Source: Flaccisagitta enflata
Taxonomy: Eukaryota > Chaetognatha > Sagittoidea > Aphragmophora
Reading direction: 5' to 3'
Length of the DNA stretch: 64,000 bases
Assembly (NCBI GenBank): GCA_965153355.1
Contig: OZ231126.1
Coordinates: 61,132,001 to 61,196,000, forward strand
The position numbers and the translations under genes were made by a program. Below, in pieces: positions 35,801 to 46,863 of the stretch. How positions within the stretch are numbered: position 1 is the first letter of the stretch; the number at the start of each line of letters is the position of its first letter. The notes under the pieces are model-generated. The model was not told the DNA's origin. It did not search any database and saw nothing but the letters and a program-made list of their open reading frames with translations.

Positions 35801-36157
35801 ATAATGAGCCTCCTAACCTGCATTTCCTCCATTGCGCTTTAACGGCGTTCCTTTTGGCCAGCTGAATGCACTGTTCCAGTGGCTGAGTTCCGCTACCGAT
35901 TCCGGCGAATGAATGAAGCGTCGTGCCACCGATGTGACAAGCGGCGATGGCGGTACTGGCCGTGATGAACGTTTGATCGGGAGGCAAAGCGCCGATGATT
36001 TTCTTGGTCAAGAATGATTTGCCAGTTCCCGCAGCGCCAGTGAAAAAGACAGACTGACCCCTTCGGACCTAAAATTGTGAGACGAGGGCTGTCAAAATCC
36101 GTCTGTCAAGCAGGAAACCGCATTTTTGCATGCAAAGACTAGGCTAACAAGATCGAA

Positions 36158-36188
<31 letters not shown>

Positions 36189-38845
36189 AAAATAGTAGCA
36201 TAAAGGCGGTAAGTGGCCAGCGGTACCCGTACCCTGCTTGAGCAGTGTGTGATTTAAGGGCATTAAAGAGCAGGGCAGCGACCCCAAAGGGGACAAAGTC
36301 CTGTAGAACAGGGGGAATCTGTCCATCCATCTGTCCGTCCACCCATCCAATTGTTCATCCCCCCGCCCCATCATCAGCGCTTCGTCTCCTTTGGGGCTTA
36401 TTCTAACCCAAATTCTGCCAAATACAGCCCAAATCCAAGCAAAATGGCCCAAATCCAAGCATAATGGCCCAAATCTAAGCATAATGGCCCAAATCCAAGC
36501 ATAATGGCCTAAATCCAAGCATAATGGCCTAAATCCAATCAAATTGGCCCAAACCTGGTCAGAATCTAGGTATTGGAGGCCACAATAAGGGGTCAAAATG
36601 ATGGACCTCAGGCCAGAATCAGGGTTTTCAGACCAGATTTGGGCCAATTTGCTTGGATTTGGGCCATTATGCTTGGATATGGCCCATATTGCTTGGATTT
36701 GGGCTATTTGGCAGAATTTGGGTCAGAATAGGCCCCAAAGGAGACGAAGCCCTGAGGATGAGGCGGGGGAGGGGGGGATGGACAGACTGACAGATTCCCC
36801 ATGTTCTACACGGGGGGAAAGCTAACAACTTTTTAGGTACATTTTAGCAGATTTTAGCATTTTTTAGCACGCTGTTTTAAGTAGCGGGCCTGCTAAAAAG
36901 TAGTACACATATTTTGTAAAAAAATTTAGCTAAAAAGTTTTTAGCACACATTTTTTGGAAAAAAGTAGTGCTAAAAAATCAATATTCTGAAAATTTGCTA
37001 GGAAGAGGCTAAAAAGTTGCTAAAATATTTTCATGACAAAGCTTGAAAGCTTTAAAAACGACAAAGTATAAAAATGCTTAAATATTGCCAAAAGTTGATA
37101 AAAAGTTGATAAAAAGATGCTAAAAGGTTTTTACAGACTTGCTAAAAAGTTTTCCCAAATCTGTTGCTAAAAAAAGTTAAGCAAAAATTGCTAAAAACTT
37201 GCAAAAAAACTTGAAAAGTTCCAAAAAACCGATTTAAGGAGTTTTTAAACAACTTTTAAGCAATTTTTCAGTTGCGAGACCACTAGAAACTTTTTAGCTC
37301 ACCCATATAGCGGGCCCTTTGCCAAAAAGTATTAAAAAGTGCTAAAATGTACCTAAAAAGTTTTTTGCTTCCCCCCTGTCTACAGCTCTGTCCCCTTCGG
37401 GGCCGCTGCTCAAAAGAGAGAGAGAAGCGACATACCATTTCTAGGACTTGCCGTTGAGTCGCCGTGAGCTTATCGGCAGTCATCTGTTTGAGAATCTTTT
37501 CCTTGTTGGGGGAAGAGAATAGACGCGACGTGGACAAACCACCCGCGGCCTTTGGAGACGTCAGCATACGGCTGAGCTGCTTCCGCGTTTTGGTCGGGAC
37601 GTGGGGAGAGGTGGAGTTTTCTTTTCCTTGTGCGACGGCAGTCGATCCTAGATGAAAAGGGGACAAGTCATCAGATGAGTTTTAAAAATACATGCATGTG
37701 ATTACAGCTTTTTGTAGGACAGCGATGCAGAAGAATAAGAGCCGCATTGTGACCTCTTCCCCTCCAACCTCTTCTGTATACGCAACAATTATCCAGGGAT
37801 AACCAATATCGCCGCGGCCGGATGGGCTCCCGAGGACGCACAACCACTGCCCACAAAAACAGTGCATGTTAAACGCGTGTTAGCGCAGATTTCGACTATT
37901 TTGTTACAAACGGCCCAATGGACGGACAAAACCTTTCATAGATCTGCACGTTCGCAACTAAAAATTGTGCTTTTGATCACCATCTCAGCCCTGATTCTGT
38001 ACACAGCAAATTATTGACCAAAGTAACTGTGACCACACAACAGCGCACCATAACGGGCATGGGTGGCTTGAGTGCGATAAAGTGTCGTTTGGGGCTTACT
38101 TCCCATCAGGGTGGGATTGGGTGGTCTGTGGGGCATTCACGATCTGCTAACAATTCCACTACCCTGTCTGATTTCCCTCCCTTCCAGCGCAAAGGCCAAA
38201 TGCTCGAGATCAACGATCGCTGAACCGGTAAATCCCGATTGAGAGGATTCTTTGGTGGATGACTTGACTTCAGCGAAACGCGCTCTTACCCATTTTCCTT
38301 TTCTTTGTCGCCACGGGCGACGCCATGTCGTCCAACCCCCTTTTCTGACGGCTTCCACCGCCACCGATGACTTTTTCCACGACGGCGGCGTTCTTCGCAT
38401 TGAGCGGACTAATGAGTTGGAAATTCGGGTTGCGATCGGATGCGAGTTTCTTCTTGACAGCCTGCGCGGTAACGCGCCCTTCCTTCCGCATGCAAGTTAT
38501 CTTAATGGAAATGGTCTTGAGAAAGGCCGAGAGTTTGTCGGGCGGACAGTTGGAGATCATCAGTTGCATCTGGGCATCCGCGAACTTGACGGTGGCTTTG
38601 CCTTCTTTCAGAAACTTGGCGAATATTTGAAAGTTGTGCAAGAGAAACGACTGAGTCGGTTTCGGAGGGTTTTCTAGTCGGATCAAAATCTCCTGAAACT
38701 CATTTCGACCCAGACGCAACTCACATTTCTTATGCAAGACCGGTTTGCCGTTGATACCGCCCAACGGATTGAATCTCTCGACCGACACGGAACAGCGCAA
38801 CACGCCGGAATGGTCGGTCTCGGCGGAAGATTCGTCACCCTCCAT
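27292..38845 (-). CDS. PIF1: PIF1 5'-to-3' DNA helicase
   Basis: Superfamily 1B helicase that unwinds G-quadruplexes and RNA-DNA hybrids in nucleus and mitochondria. Four exons: 38845-38290, 37647-37436, 36068-35818, 28324-27292; phases agree; 683 residues (human 641). The N-terminal PIF1 module is full (LRCSVSVERFNPLGG, ELRLGRNEF, ISNCPPDKLSAFLKTI). Walker A GAAGTGKS lies at 267-274, and AACHIGGTTLHSFAGIGSG follows. Walker B is LIVDEISMVDGDFFDKLE, interrupted by the 7.5-kb intron just before it. GDFLQLPPI, GAQVMLTKN, GLVNGARGVVTEF, AISVHKSQGMTLD and QVYVALSRAK complete the motor. The start is the ATG at 38845. Introns 2 and 3 are packed with repeats; intron 3 holds most of the exotic DNA of the window. 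MAX begins 339 bp downstream. Confidence 0.96.
28603..28733 (-). repeat. AGTCGCG-hairpin family copy, short
   Basis: Reverse copy in PIF1 intron 3: TTTTTAGTTGCATGCACGCG, CTGTCCGTCTGTCGGTCCGT, CGCACGCAACTAAGG and the GTATCCGGCCTTGTTTTT end. About 130 bp, shorter than the others. Confidence 0.85.
29248..29700 (+). repeat. TCCGCGACG element, left part
   Basis: Starts GGGTCCGCGACGG and contains two units of the 165-bp-type repeat (GTTGGGTGGTAGGCTGGTTT, TTCCATTTAGAGACTCCATA). The matching right part appears at 35240-35785, so the intervening 5.5 kb may be later insertions. Confidence 0.7.
30268..30790. repeat. Foldback element FB, GAGGCCTGA interior
   Basis: Opens ATGGTCAGCGATACCC and GCCCTGCT...AGCAGGGC, then GGCAGCGGCCCCGAAGGGG and TCCTGTAGAACACAGGGGG. 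It closes with the mirror of the latter part, ending GGGGCCGCTGCCCAAAAAC near 30790. The interior is a run of TTGAGGCCTGAGAGGCTGGA units. It is inserted into the 21-bp minisatellite: GACCACAGACTCA occurs just left of it, at about 30238 and 30258. Confidence 0.85.
30825..32170. repeat. 21-bp minisatellite array
   Basis: About 60 units of GAAATCGAGACCACAGACTC plus one base (21 bp). The central 31100-31910 is nearly perfect; both flanks are degenerate variants (GAAATTGCCCCCACAGACTC on the left, GATATCGAGACCACAGACT on the right). The unit lacks stop codons in most reading frames, so both strands show long repeat-coded open frames (IETTDSE, RVCGLDF, SVVSISE). I see no start context, splice sites or family similarity, so I call it non-coding. 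It lies in PIF1 intron 3. Confidence 0.95.
32320..32541 (+). repeat. AGTCGCG-hairpin family, tandem pair
   Basis: A hairpin end (AAAGTTGCGTGTCCACAACT) at 32333-32353 abuts a full copy: AACAAGGCTGGATACACGGC, GTGCGGGTGGGCAGGGGCC, TGGGCAGGAGCAGTGAGGCC, GACGGACCGACACAGC, and the hairpin AGTCGCGTAGCACGCGACT followed by AAAAA. Confidence 0.9.
32558..32842 (+). repeat. GA and CA microsatellites
   Basis: (GA)n at 32560-32586 and a long (CA)n at 32735-32836 flank a non-repetitive stretch in PIF1 intron 3. Confidence 0.97.
33148..33588 (+). repeat. AGTCGCG copy carrying a foldback left half
   Basis: Left end AAGGCCAACTCCTGTCAGTC, AATGACTT-type units, then an inserted foldback left end (ATGGTCAGCGGTACCCGATG, GCAGCGGCCCCAAAGG, TCCTGTAGGACACAGG). 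Next come TTATTCAAT/CTAATGGGAATTT units, a GACCGACCAACCGACC run, and the hairpin AGTCGCGTGCACGCGACT followed by AAAAA. Confidence 0.8.
33762..34400. repeat. Palindrome of about 630 bp, type P4
   Basis: Inverted repeat centred near 34090 in PIF1 intron 3. Outer arms have CGTGGGCCTTAATTGGATAT and its mirror ATATCTAATTAAGGCCCACT; next is TCCTCGATGGTAGTGA and its mirror TCACTACCATCGAGGA. The inner arms mirror CATTTGATAGGTCGCACTAT. The left boundary abuts an AGTCGCG hairpin (TAGTCGCTTGCTACGCGACT). Confidence 0.9.
34400..35240. other. PIF1 intron 3, no feature recognised
   Basis: AT-rich intron sequence with no open frame, repeat family member or palindrome that I can support. Confidence 0.5.
35240..35785 (+). 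repeat. TCCGCGACG element, right part
   Basis: Two or more units of the 165-bp-type repeat, then CCTTACCCTAGTACAACTTC, a (GAC)n run, CACCCACCCGCC, and the terminal hairpin GTCCGCGTCGGAATGATATT with CCGTCGCGGAC, followed by AAAAA. The same right end occurs at 52682. It stops 33 bp before PIF1 exon 3. Confidence 0.85.
36160..36188 (+). repeat. (GA)n microsatellite
   Basis: Short GA run in PIF1 intron 2, left of the foldback composite. Confidence 0.95.
36209..37412. repeat. Nested foldback composite
   Basis: In PIF1 intron 2. Opens GTGGCCAGCGGTACCCGTAC, CCCTGCTTGAGCAG, GCAGCGACCCCAAAGGGG, TCCTGTAGAACAGGGGG and closes CCCCCTGTCTACAGC, GTCCCCTTCGGGGCCGCTGC. Inside is a palindrome, 36378-36750, of CAAATCCAAGCATAATGGCC units. 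A second palindrome, 36825-37375, is built from GCTAAAAAGTT-like words, with ends TTTAGGTACATTTTAGCA and TGCTAAAATGTACCTAAA. At least two hairpins are therefore stacked in one site. Confidence 0.85.
37886..37970 (+). repeat. AGTCGCG-family fragment
   Basis: Fragment with CGGCCCAATGGACGGACAAA and a hairpin-like end (TGCACGTTCGCAACT followed by AAAAA) in PIF1 intron 1. Confidence 0.55.
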
Positions 38846-39227
38846 TGCGATTATCGGCAAGCGGGACTGATCGAGCTATTCCTCGACGATGCTTGTATCT
38901 TTCGTTATACTAAGTAACGTAGATCTAGCAAAGGATAATTTCTCTTAGAAACATAACATTAACGAGGGAACGGAATGCGAGACGGTTTGGCAAAATAAGG
39001 CTCCTTTTTTCTGCAATTCTGTTGGCTTTTCTTTTGTAGCGACAAAAAAAACCGCAGGACGTCATCACAAAATGACTAGAATTTCGATACATGTATTTAC
39101 ACCACTAATGATTTTCATTTCGTTCTGTCGTTAAGAATAAGTAGGTAAATATCTATATATTCTACGGCACATTGCATACATAACGTCAGGCGATGAAAAT
39201 ATGAAACCGTGGAATTACGGACATAAA

Positions 39228-42200
39228 TCAACTACAAGATTCAACAACGCATTTGATAAATATCGTATCGTCTCTTTTGTACTGCCCCCCGTCTTCAATC
39301 ACGTTTTGAGCGACGAAAAGTGGACATCCGGAGGCAATATTCATCTCCGACGTGGGACGCTGGAACGAATTGCTCTTGGGGTCGGGCCGAAATGAGTCAA
39401 CCTAAGTAGTAAACCGATGGCGTTTGTCAAACGTGTTTATTGCTGGAACTAAATCGTACAACATTAAACGAGAATATTAATATTACAGTTTCTTTGAATC
39501 AGAAAGTAAAAGCAGAAAATTGAGTATCAAAGATAGCCGATCCGGGTAAAAAAAAACAAAAATGATTATTTTGGGTTCAAATCTTTTCCCTAGCAGCTTC
39601 TTTCTTAAAACAAAGAGATTGACACCAAGATTGTCATTTTATCTTGATTAGTCGCAAAAGCGTTAGATGGTCAGCGGTACCCGTGCCCTGCTTAAGTAAG
39701 TTGGGGTTGAAGTTGAGGGGGGAGCAGGGCAGCGGCCCCGAAGGGGTCAATGATCTATGCTTTCCCACATATGGGGAATTTTCTCCTCCCAAGCCTCCAG
39801 GCCCATATCTCAGCCTCAAGGCCCATATCCCAGCCTCGAGGCCCAAATCCCAGTCTTGAGGCCCAAATCCCTTGAGGTTGGAATTTGGGCCTGGAGGCTG
39901 GGATATGGGCCTGGAGGCTGAGATATGGGCCTGGAGGCTTGGGGGAGGGGGGGGGACGGAGAAGGAGGAGGAGGAGAAGGAGAATGATGAGGAGAAAATT
40001 CCCCATATGTGTGAAAGCATAGGTCATCGACCCCTTCGGGGCCGCTGCCCAAAAACGGCTGAGATCTGGCTTTTTGAAATCTGATGGGTACCCAGGAGGC
40101 CAATAATTTCAAACCCCTGTAAAACCCAAAATATGGGCCCGTAAGCAAAAATGTTCAGGATTCTTGAGTAACCTCAAAAGGGGTAACTTTGTTAGAGGTC
40201 CCCTTATGCTACTTTTTCCCCTCGTATGCTTTTAGTGCCTTTGCCATCTTATGCTACTCGTTACACCGATACTGTCATTGTCATCATTCTGTCATTGCCT
40301 TTGTCATTAAACGTGTTGCAACTCTCGTAATTCCACAGGACGTTCTGTGATATGGTGTGCGCGTTTCCTGACCTATACTGATTACCATTACTACCCTTAC
40401 CGTGTGGCATACTACTTAGAGCATACTCCCTTTCCATTCAGCATTGCCTGCTATCGTTACCCATCGTTATCAGCACATACTTCGTTTTTTACTTCCTCTT
40501 GCGCCTTCTCTCTCCCAGATGATTTCCTCATTACTTGTACAGACTTAATAGAGATGACATCTCTACGCGACCATTTACCAGCTGAGACTGGCACCTAACA
40601 CCTTTACACCAAAAATGAGCAAAACAAATTTTTTTTTGAGGGTTTTCAGTTAGTACATTTACTACTGAGACAGAGATGTGTATAGTTCTATGATCTTTGA
40701 TTACTTTCCTCCCCTGCCTTTGATTTTCTTCCCCGCGACGCGACGCGTCGCGTTACAAAATCTATGATTTTCCTCCCCATATAGCAATAAAACAGTGTTT
40801 GTAAGGTGTAAATAGTGTTTAGTTGTGTTTTACTAATCAGTTTTTGTGATTTGGTGCTGCCAAAAGTTTTATTTTCCCCAAATTTTCTTTTTTTCTCCTT
40901 TTTCCCCTTGCATTTTTTCCCTATCTCCAAACCCTTTGATTATTTCCCCCCCCCCCCCACCGGGGGAGGGGGGAATGTAGAGCAATATACAGGCCTATAC
41001 TGAGACCACCCTCAAGGCAATTACTAGAGAAAATGATGGTAGGGCAACTTGTGAATGCGCAATTGAACCCCTTTTAACACTAAAATATTCCCGGAAAATA
41101 ACTGTAGACATAAGACACTAACCAAGTGTTTTGTTCCTAGAGTTCCGCCGCTTCCTTGATCCATCAACATCAACGTCACTTTTTGCCTGAACAAGAACAT
41201 GCGCAATAAATTAATTTATCGATAAGCAAGGAAACAAGCTACAATTAGTCGCCGACTTACTTGAAAGGCCAACGTAGCAAGGCGTCGTATTCTCCCCTCA
41301 TTATGCAGAAAAATAGGGATAAGTGCGATCCCTTGCCTGGTTTTAACATTGAATAAAGCAATATAGCAGCGTATATATAGTAATATTCATGAAAGTTGGA
41401 CAACATTCCTACTCAACCCCACTTTACCAAAGGATGAGAGCCTTTGGAGCTCTCAATGGTGTTTAATCCGGACCCATCACAACTATCCTTATTAGTCAAA
41501 AGCAATTCATGTAAGACGCGATTCTCTGTATGGTCAAATCATCTCATCGTGCTTTCTGCTCTTTTATATTCTTAGCATGCTTAATCATTAGATCATTTAC
41601 TCATCCTTTGTTTCCTTTTTCATCTTAGTTCTTAGATGCCAGCTCAGTAGGAGTTTATGTGTAGCCTCATACTTATGAATTTATCATTAAAACACTAACA
41701 TCTAATCGGTGCCTCTTGGGCCGCATAACTGTACTTGCTTTCCGCCTTCATTGCCTTCTAGGTATACAGCATACAACCCTTGATAATCCTAGACTGTCCC
41801 TGAATATGACTCTATATATAAGAAGGAAGTCTTGACATGTCATCTCCGATGTCCCCTCAGGTGAGCATTGATTTAGCGGAGATCAGTGCTTACATTCAAA
41901 AATTATAAGGCCTAGAATTTGACATAGTGACCATCCCCGATTAGCGTACACAAAGCATCACTCACCGAGACCATCCCCGTTGAGATAGATACGACAGCAC
42001 ATTTTGTAACCATATTTAGCCGTATAAAATGGCTGGCTGTAAAGTGACAGGGCAGTTCCGTTTTCCGCGTGCCGTTTCCTGTCGACAAGATAATGGGGAG
42101 ATAGAGATAAAGCAGGGGTGCATAAAAAAAAGCTGTTCATGAATTCTTCCCAGCCCTCCCCCACCCCCAATTTCTACCCAACTTAATATTAATGAAGTCA

Positions 42201-45071
42201 AAATTGTTTGATTGTGTTGAAGTAGTCAAATATAATCTTTTGGAACTACCAAAGTGTAAAATCTTCCCATACTGCTTTACATTCTGCTTTCTCTAGCCCT
42301 CAATTTCCCCCCCCCCCCCATCTCCTTACCCAACACCCATCGATCTAATTCCCATTTCCCCCGCAGGGGGAAGAGGGAATCCTCAACTTGATTCTCCTGA
42401 ATAAAAGCTTAAAATCTTCATACGCCGAAAGAGGATTTCCTTTTACAGTAAAATTCATGTAGACAGAGATGACAAAAATAGAGACCTCAATGAGTTTAGG
42501 GATGTTAAGGGTGGCATGGGTTGGTATAAACCAGGAACGTGAAGATTAAAGCATACCTTCTTCCGTATTCCGAAATTTTCCAGATGAGAATTCCGTCGTA
42601 CGTGGCCGTGTCGCTGATTTGTATTCGGAGATCGAGGTCTTTCAACCATTGGTCATGGAGACTTAGTTTTTTGTCGAGTGCCGACTGTGATTTCGTGGAG
42701 GAGGCTAGAGAGGCCTCGGATCCATTGGCGACAGAATTGAGGCTGGATCGCGATTGACTGATTTCCAAGTCGTTAAGCTTCTTAGACATCTCACGCATCT
42801 TTCGCTTTATGTTGGAGACGTCCTTTTTGAATTCAGGACAATTTGGCGGGAGGAGAGGAAAGAGAAGGAAACATAAAGGGAGGGAAAGCGAAAGAAAATA
42901 TGTAGAAGGAAATTGGCAAGGAGGGTGTTGGCAGAAAAAGAAAACAAAGGACCCGTGTTTTTCTCAAGAATTCACTGCCGAAATTCTTTAGAGCAAGGCC
43001 GGATACACGGGTGGGCACCATGCCATCCCCAGTGTTGGCCACTATGGTGTTTTAGAAAACCTTTGATGATAAAGAAGCTCAAAACGCACAAGAAATCGCA
43101 GAAGGGCCGACGGACCGACGTAGCAGGCGACTTAAAATCTAAATCGAGAACCATTCAGCGAAAAAAAAACTGCTTTTTAATGCATCCTAATTTTTAGTCG
43201 CGGACAAGCGACTCTATAAGAGGCTTTGTCCGTCCGTCCGTCCGTTGGTCCGTCGGTGAGCACGAGGCAAAAAGTGGAAAAGCCAGCGTTTCCGCCCCTG
43301 CCCACCCATCCGCGTCTGGTATTGGCCGTGTATCCGGCCTTGTTTTTTTTCGTCAGCGCAAAATTTTGACATACGGTGGAGACCGAGGACTGATCGAGCT
43401 TGGCCATTCGATTTGAGGCTTCCTCGGCAACCTCTGATTCGGCGGTTTGATGAGCTGATACTCCAGACCCATTTGAAGTAGCGGAAGCAGCTGAAGAAAC
43501 GTGAGTGAGACTTTCAAGAGGCATTTGCGATGGATGAGTTGCCGTGGATGTCGTGGCCACGCAATTGGACAGTCTGTAGACTTCGTTCTCCACCGTGTGC
43601 ATCTTGTCCGCTAAATCTGCGCATGGGAGGAGTCAAACGATTTCAGCATATTAAATCCTTTTTTTCACACAAACCTCAGTACCGCGTCGCAACTCTGAAG
43701 CTCAAGATAGAAATTGCAGAAAACTTTGGACCTCTTAAACAAGGGTTTATTGTGTGTAAATTATATAATTTTCTTCAAAAATAGAATTTTTTTTATCAAT
43801 AAAAACTTTAAAAAATTTTTTTTCCATTTTGTGCTCTTCAACCCTCCACACAAAAGTGATTGTTTTAGCTCCATAAAGTAACTATATGCTTTTATACAGG
43901 TTTGTTTTGCTAAAAAATGTGATTTTTTCTGAAATGATCAATGGTTATTACAGATCTATGGACACATACGATGGTCTGGGCGAGGAAAAAAATTCTCCCC
44001 TCGGCAGTCGAAAGGTAGATGAATCAGTAACGTTATATAACAGTCAAGGTGCAGGCAGCGCGATGAGTATTTGATTAATAGTCTGCTCACCCGAAAGTTG
44101 TCTCCTTAAGTCATCGACATTGGTTCTGAAGATGGCGTTTTGCTCCTCGATGGTCTTCTTGAGAGTCTCGTTCTCCGAAGACAATTGAGTAATTTCATTC
44201 CTTATAACGAGTTGCTCGTTCTCCAGAGCTTGACCCTTTGAGTGATTCAGGCTCAAATGTTCCACGCATGACTGCGCGCTGTGGTCAGTCAGCGCCTCGA
44301 TTGTACCCTGAAGTAGATTAAGAGCTTTAATTGAGTCGCCTTTGCCTTGATTCACCCGGCCACCAATACACGTGCAAGTTAAGCTACCTCGTAATCGCAT
44401 CCGACGTCGTGGAAATGGCAAGGCACGGTTCTTAGAGGACATAAGAGTTTATGTTCATGGAGTTCCTCTCGCAGAAAGTCTTTGCGCCCGCATTGAAATG
44501 GGCAGTCCATCTTCACCTTCAAACAAACATCTTTGACGTGGGGATCGTCCAATCGAGCTTTCCCGACGGATTCCCCACAATGTGGACACTCAACGGGACG
44601 GAAGTCGCAATCGGCGTAATGCGCCTCCTCGTCGCGAATGACGGGCGTGGCTTGGCAGCCCCATTCCAGATAACGGCACGGGCGCGACCGGTATTCACAG
44701 CGAATTACATGTTCGGCCTTTTCGCGAAGGGTGAACGTTTCCGCGCAACCGGCTAGTTTGTTCGGGCAAAATACTTTCAATTTAGTGAGAATCTCCTTCT
44801 TGGCGCTATTGTCCGGAAAGGCCGGACGGTCGCGATCCAACTCCTCTCCACACTTCGGACAATCTAATCGAGAGTCGTTGGTCAAGTGGGGCTCGACGCA
44901 GAGACGGCAAAACAAGTCGCCGCAGGATAGTTGAAGGGGCTCTTTCAGCAGAGAGTCGCATAATTCACACAAGTGTCTGGATTGAAGCGGTTGCACGAAG
45001 TCGCTCGTGGCCAGATCGTTCCAATCGCGCGATCTGGGTTGATCGCCCGTGTTCGTCAAAATCGAATTCAT
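39228..45071 (-). CDS. TRAF: TRAF-family adaptor, RING to MATH
   Basis: TNF-receptor-associated factor, a cytosolic trimeric adaptor and ubiquitin ligase. Eight exons: 45071-44388, 44307-44091, 43616-43375, 42822-42557, 42078-41966, 41336-41261, 41186-41123, 39401-39228. Phases agree; 611 residues, near TRAF3 (568). RING at 35-74 with Cys35, 38, 50, 55, 58, 71, 74; the usual His is Asp52 (CGDLFC). TRAF zinc fingers fill 100-228. Coiled coil runs from 229 to about 440 ([20 protein letters not shown]). The MATH domain is full: [101 protein letters not shown]. The exon 4 acceptor (AAAAAG) is weak. An upstream GTG is in frame but is not used as start. TRAF subtype is not settled. Confidence 0.94.
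39669..40055. repeat. Foldback element FB, GGCCTGGAGGCT interior
   Basis: In TRAF intron 7. Opens ATGGTCAGCGGTACCCGTGC, CCTGCTTAAG, GAGCAGGGCAGCGGCCCCGA, TCAATGATCTATGCTTTCCC. It closes with the mirror GGGGAAAATT-like and TGTGAAAGCATAGGTCATCG, CCCCTTCGGGGCCGCTGCCC near 40050. The interior repeats ATCTCAGCCTCAAGGCCCAT and its complement around a centre near 39880. Confidence 0.9.
40056..41122. other. TRAF intron 7 remainder
   Basis: Intron sequence with a CGCGACGCGACGCGTCGCG palindrome at about 40734-40754 and a C-run next to GGGG at 40946-40974. No exon or known repeat family is recognised. Confidence 0.5.
42993..43140 (+). repeat. AGTCGCG-family copy, plus arm of a pair
   Basis: CAAGGCCGGATACACGGGTG, then GACGGACCGACGTAGCAGGC and a degraded hairpin GCGACTTAAAA. 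It faces the reverse copy 53 bp away in TRAF intron 3. Confidence 0.75.
43193..43349 (-). repeat. AGTCGCG-family copy, minus arm of a pair
   Basis: TTTTTAGTCGCGGACAAGCG, CTCTATAAGAGGCTTTGTCC, a (GTCC)n run, CCGCCCCTGCCCACCC, GTATCCGGCCTTGTT. Its far end lies 26 bp from the exon 3 donor of TRAF. Confidence 0.9.
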
Positions 45072-46863
45072 CGTCGTGGATCTTTCCACCTCTTTTTACC
45101 CATCGGAAAGTCAAGACGAGCGCGTTCGTGGGGGGAGTCTCAATGCTGTGATTGAACTTTTGAAGGTCGTGAGGAGGAAGCTTGAGATAGTAAACCTACT
45201 CAAAATCATGAAAAAAGGGGTTCACTAAAACTCTCAAGAAGTATTTGAAGCGTAACACGGAACACCAATTTTGAATTTGCGTAATATTTTTTTTTAAGAG
45301 AGAGAAAACATTAATGAAGAATATAGTATTTGGAAAAAAAACCTAAACCACACTAATCGGAATATTGCTCGTTGTTCATATACCACTACCAGATTTTTAC
45401 TCACTAGATACTGGATAAATATGAAAAAAGAAATAATGCGCGCTACGCTTTTTTTTTTTGAAGAAAGAAACTTTCAATATTCCCTATTAATTATGATTTA
45501 AAAAGTTTTTTATGAATGAGGGAAAACAGTAAGCTTAGAATAACTTGTTATGGGAACCCATCGAGTGAGAATTGGGATTTGATATCAGCAGACCTCGATA
45601 AACAAATCACAATTCTCTCAGTGATCTCCGCGGATGGCACCCCTCGCAAGAGAAAAAGGTGTTTTGTAGAAAGAAAAAAAGAAAACAATGTAAAATGTAT
45701 AAGAATAAAATAACGATAGAGGAGCACAAATTTATGGATCTTTCAAGACACGTGTGTGATATTCTAACTTCGTCCCAGAAGATTTTTTTTAACAGACGCT
45801 CGCTTTTTTTTTCAACAAACTAATGACAAAATTTTTTCGGAAAAAGTTAGAACATGGCGTGAAAAGAAACACTGGGCGAGTGAGGCAGGAAAAGAGCATA
45901 AGCCTTTAAAAAAGGCTTTTCTTTATCAAAAAACTTGAACAGTGAAAAATCACTAACAACGCGATAAGAGGGTGCCAGTTAGAGAAGAAATCTAACTCTG
46001 CTACCCTACTTTTCGCTTCGAAAGATGTGTGATGGTGTGTGCAGCGAGTGATCTAAGCTCAGTCAATGAAAAAATGCTAAATAATGAATATTATTCCTTT
46101 TTCAAAAACATATATAGAAGAAAATGATAAAGTTAGGCTGAAGGATTCTGAAAAAAAGAGTTTACACGAAAAGGATTGATTGTACACACTGATTCGAAAT
46201 GATGAAATCAAAAGGAATCCTATTGTTATAAGGGAAAAATTTGAATCCATGACTACTAATTATTAAGGTTATACAAAAGCGAAAGATACCTACAAAATCT
46301 GAATGAAATTTCAGGTAAAACTCGCACAAAAAGAAAACTTTGCAAACTTACGACGGGAAGACGACAAGTTCACGGCATACCAAAACAAAAATCCATCAAA
46401 AGCTTCTAGCAGTTCTGGAACAAGAAATTTACGATCTTTATCATAGCTTCATTTGTGTTGAAAGGGAAAGATGATGATTTATGAAATTCGATATTATTTG
46501 GCTTAGGCCTTTCCTTGCAGAGGAAACGCAACCACTAATGTTACAACTAAACCAGGATACCACTTCACGAATAGAACATTACACTTTACCAATAACGAAA
46601 AACCATCAAGAGGATATAAAGAACGTTGCCACTAGAAAGTAAAAGGCGTTATCTCCGCTTGGACTTTCGATACAGTTTGTCCTTCTCGCATTCCTTTTTT
46701 GATCGAAAACGCTTATCTCACCATTGTCGCGCATGCCGAATACTCCCTTACGATAAGCAGAATAAGAAATAGGATGTAAATCGAATGTTGAACGAGGCCT
46801 ACGTTGACTGTATGAGTCTGTATATATGCTGCCACTCCCAACGTGTTGATGCTATTTTCAAGG
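45072..46863. other. Spacer of about 1.8 kb
   Basis: AT-rich spacer between the HNRNPAB/D-like gene and TRAF; it must contain the 3' UTR of the former. No minus-strand AATAAA close to the stop was identified, and no repeat family or RNA gene is recognised. Confidence 0.55.
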
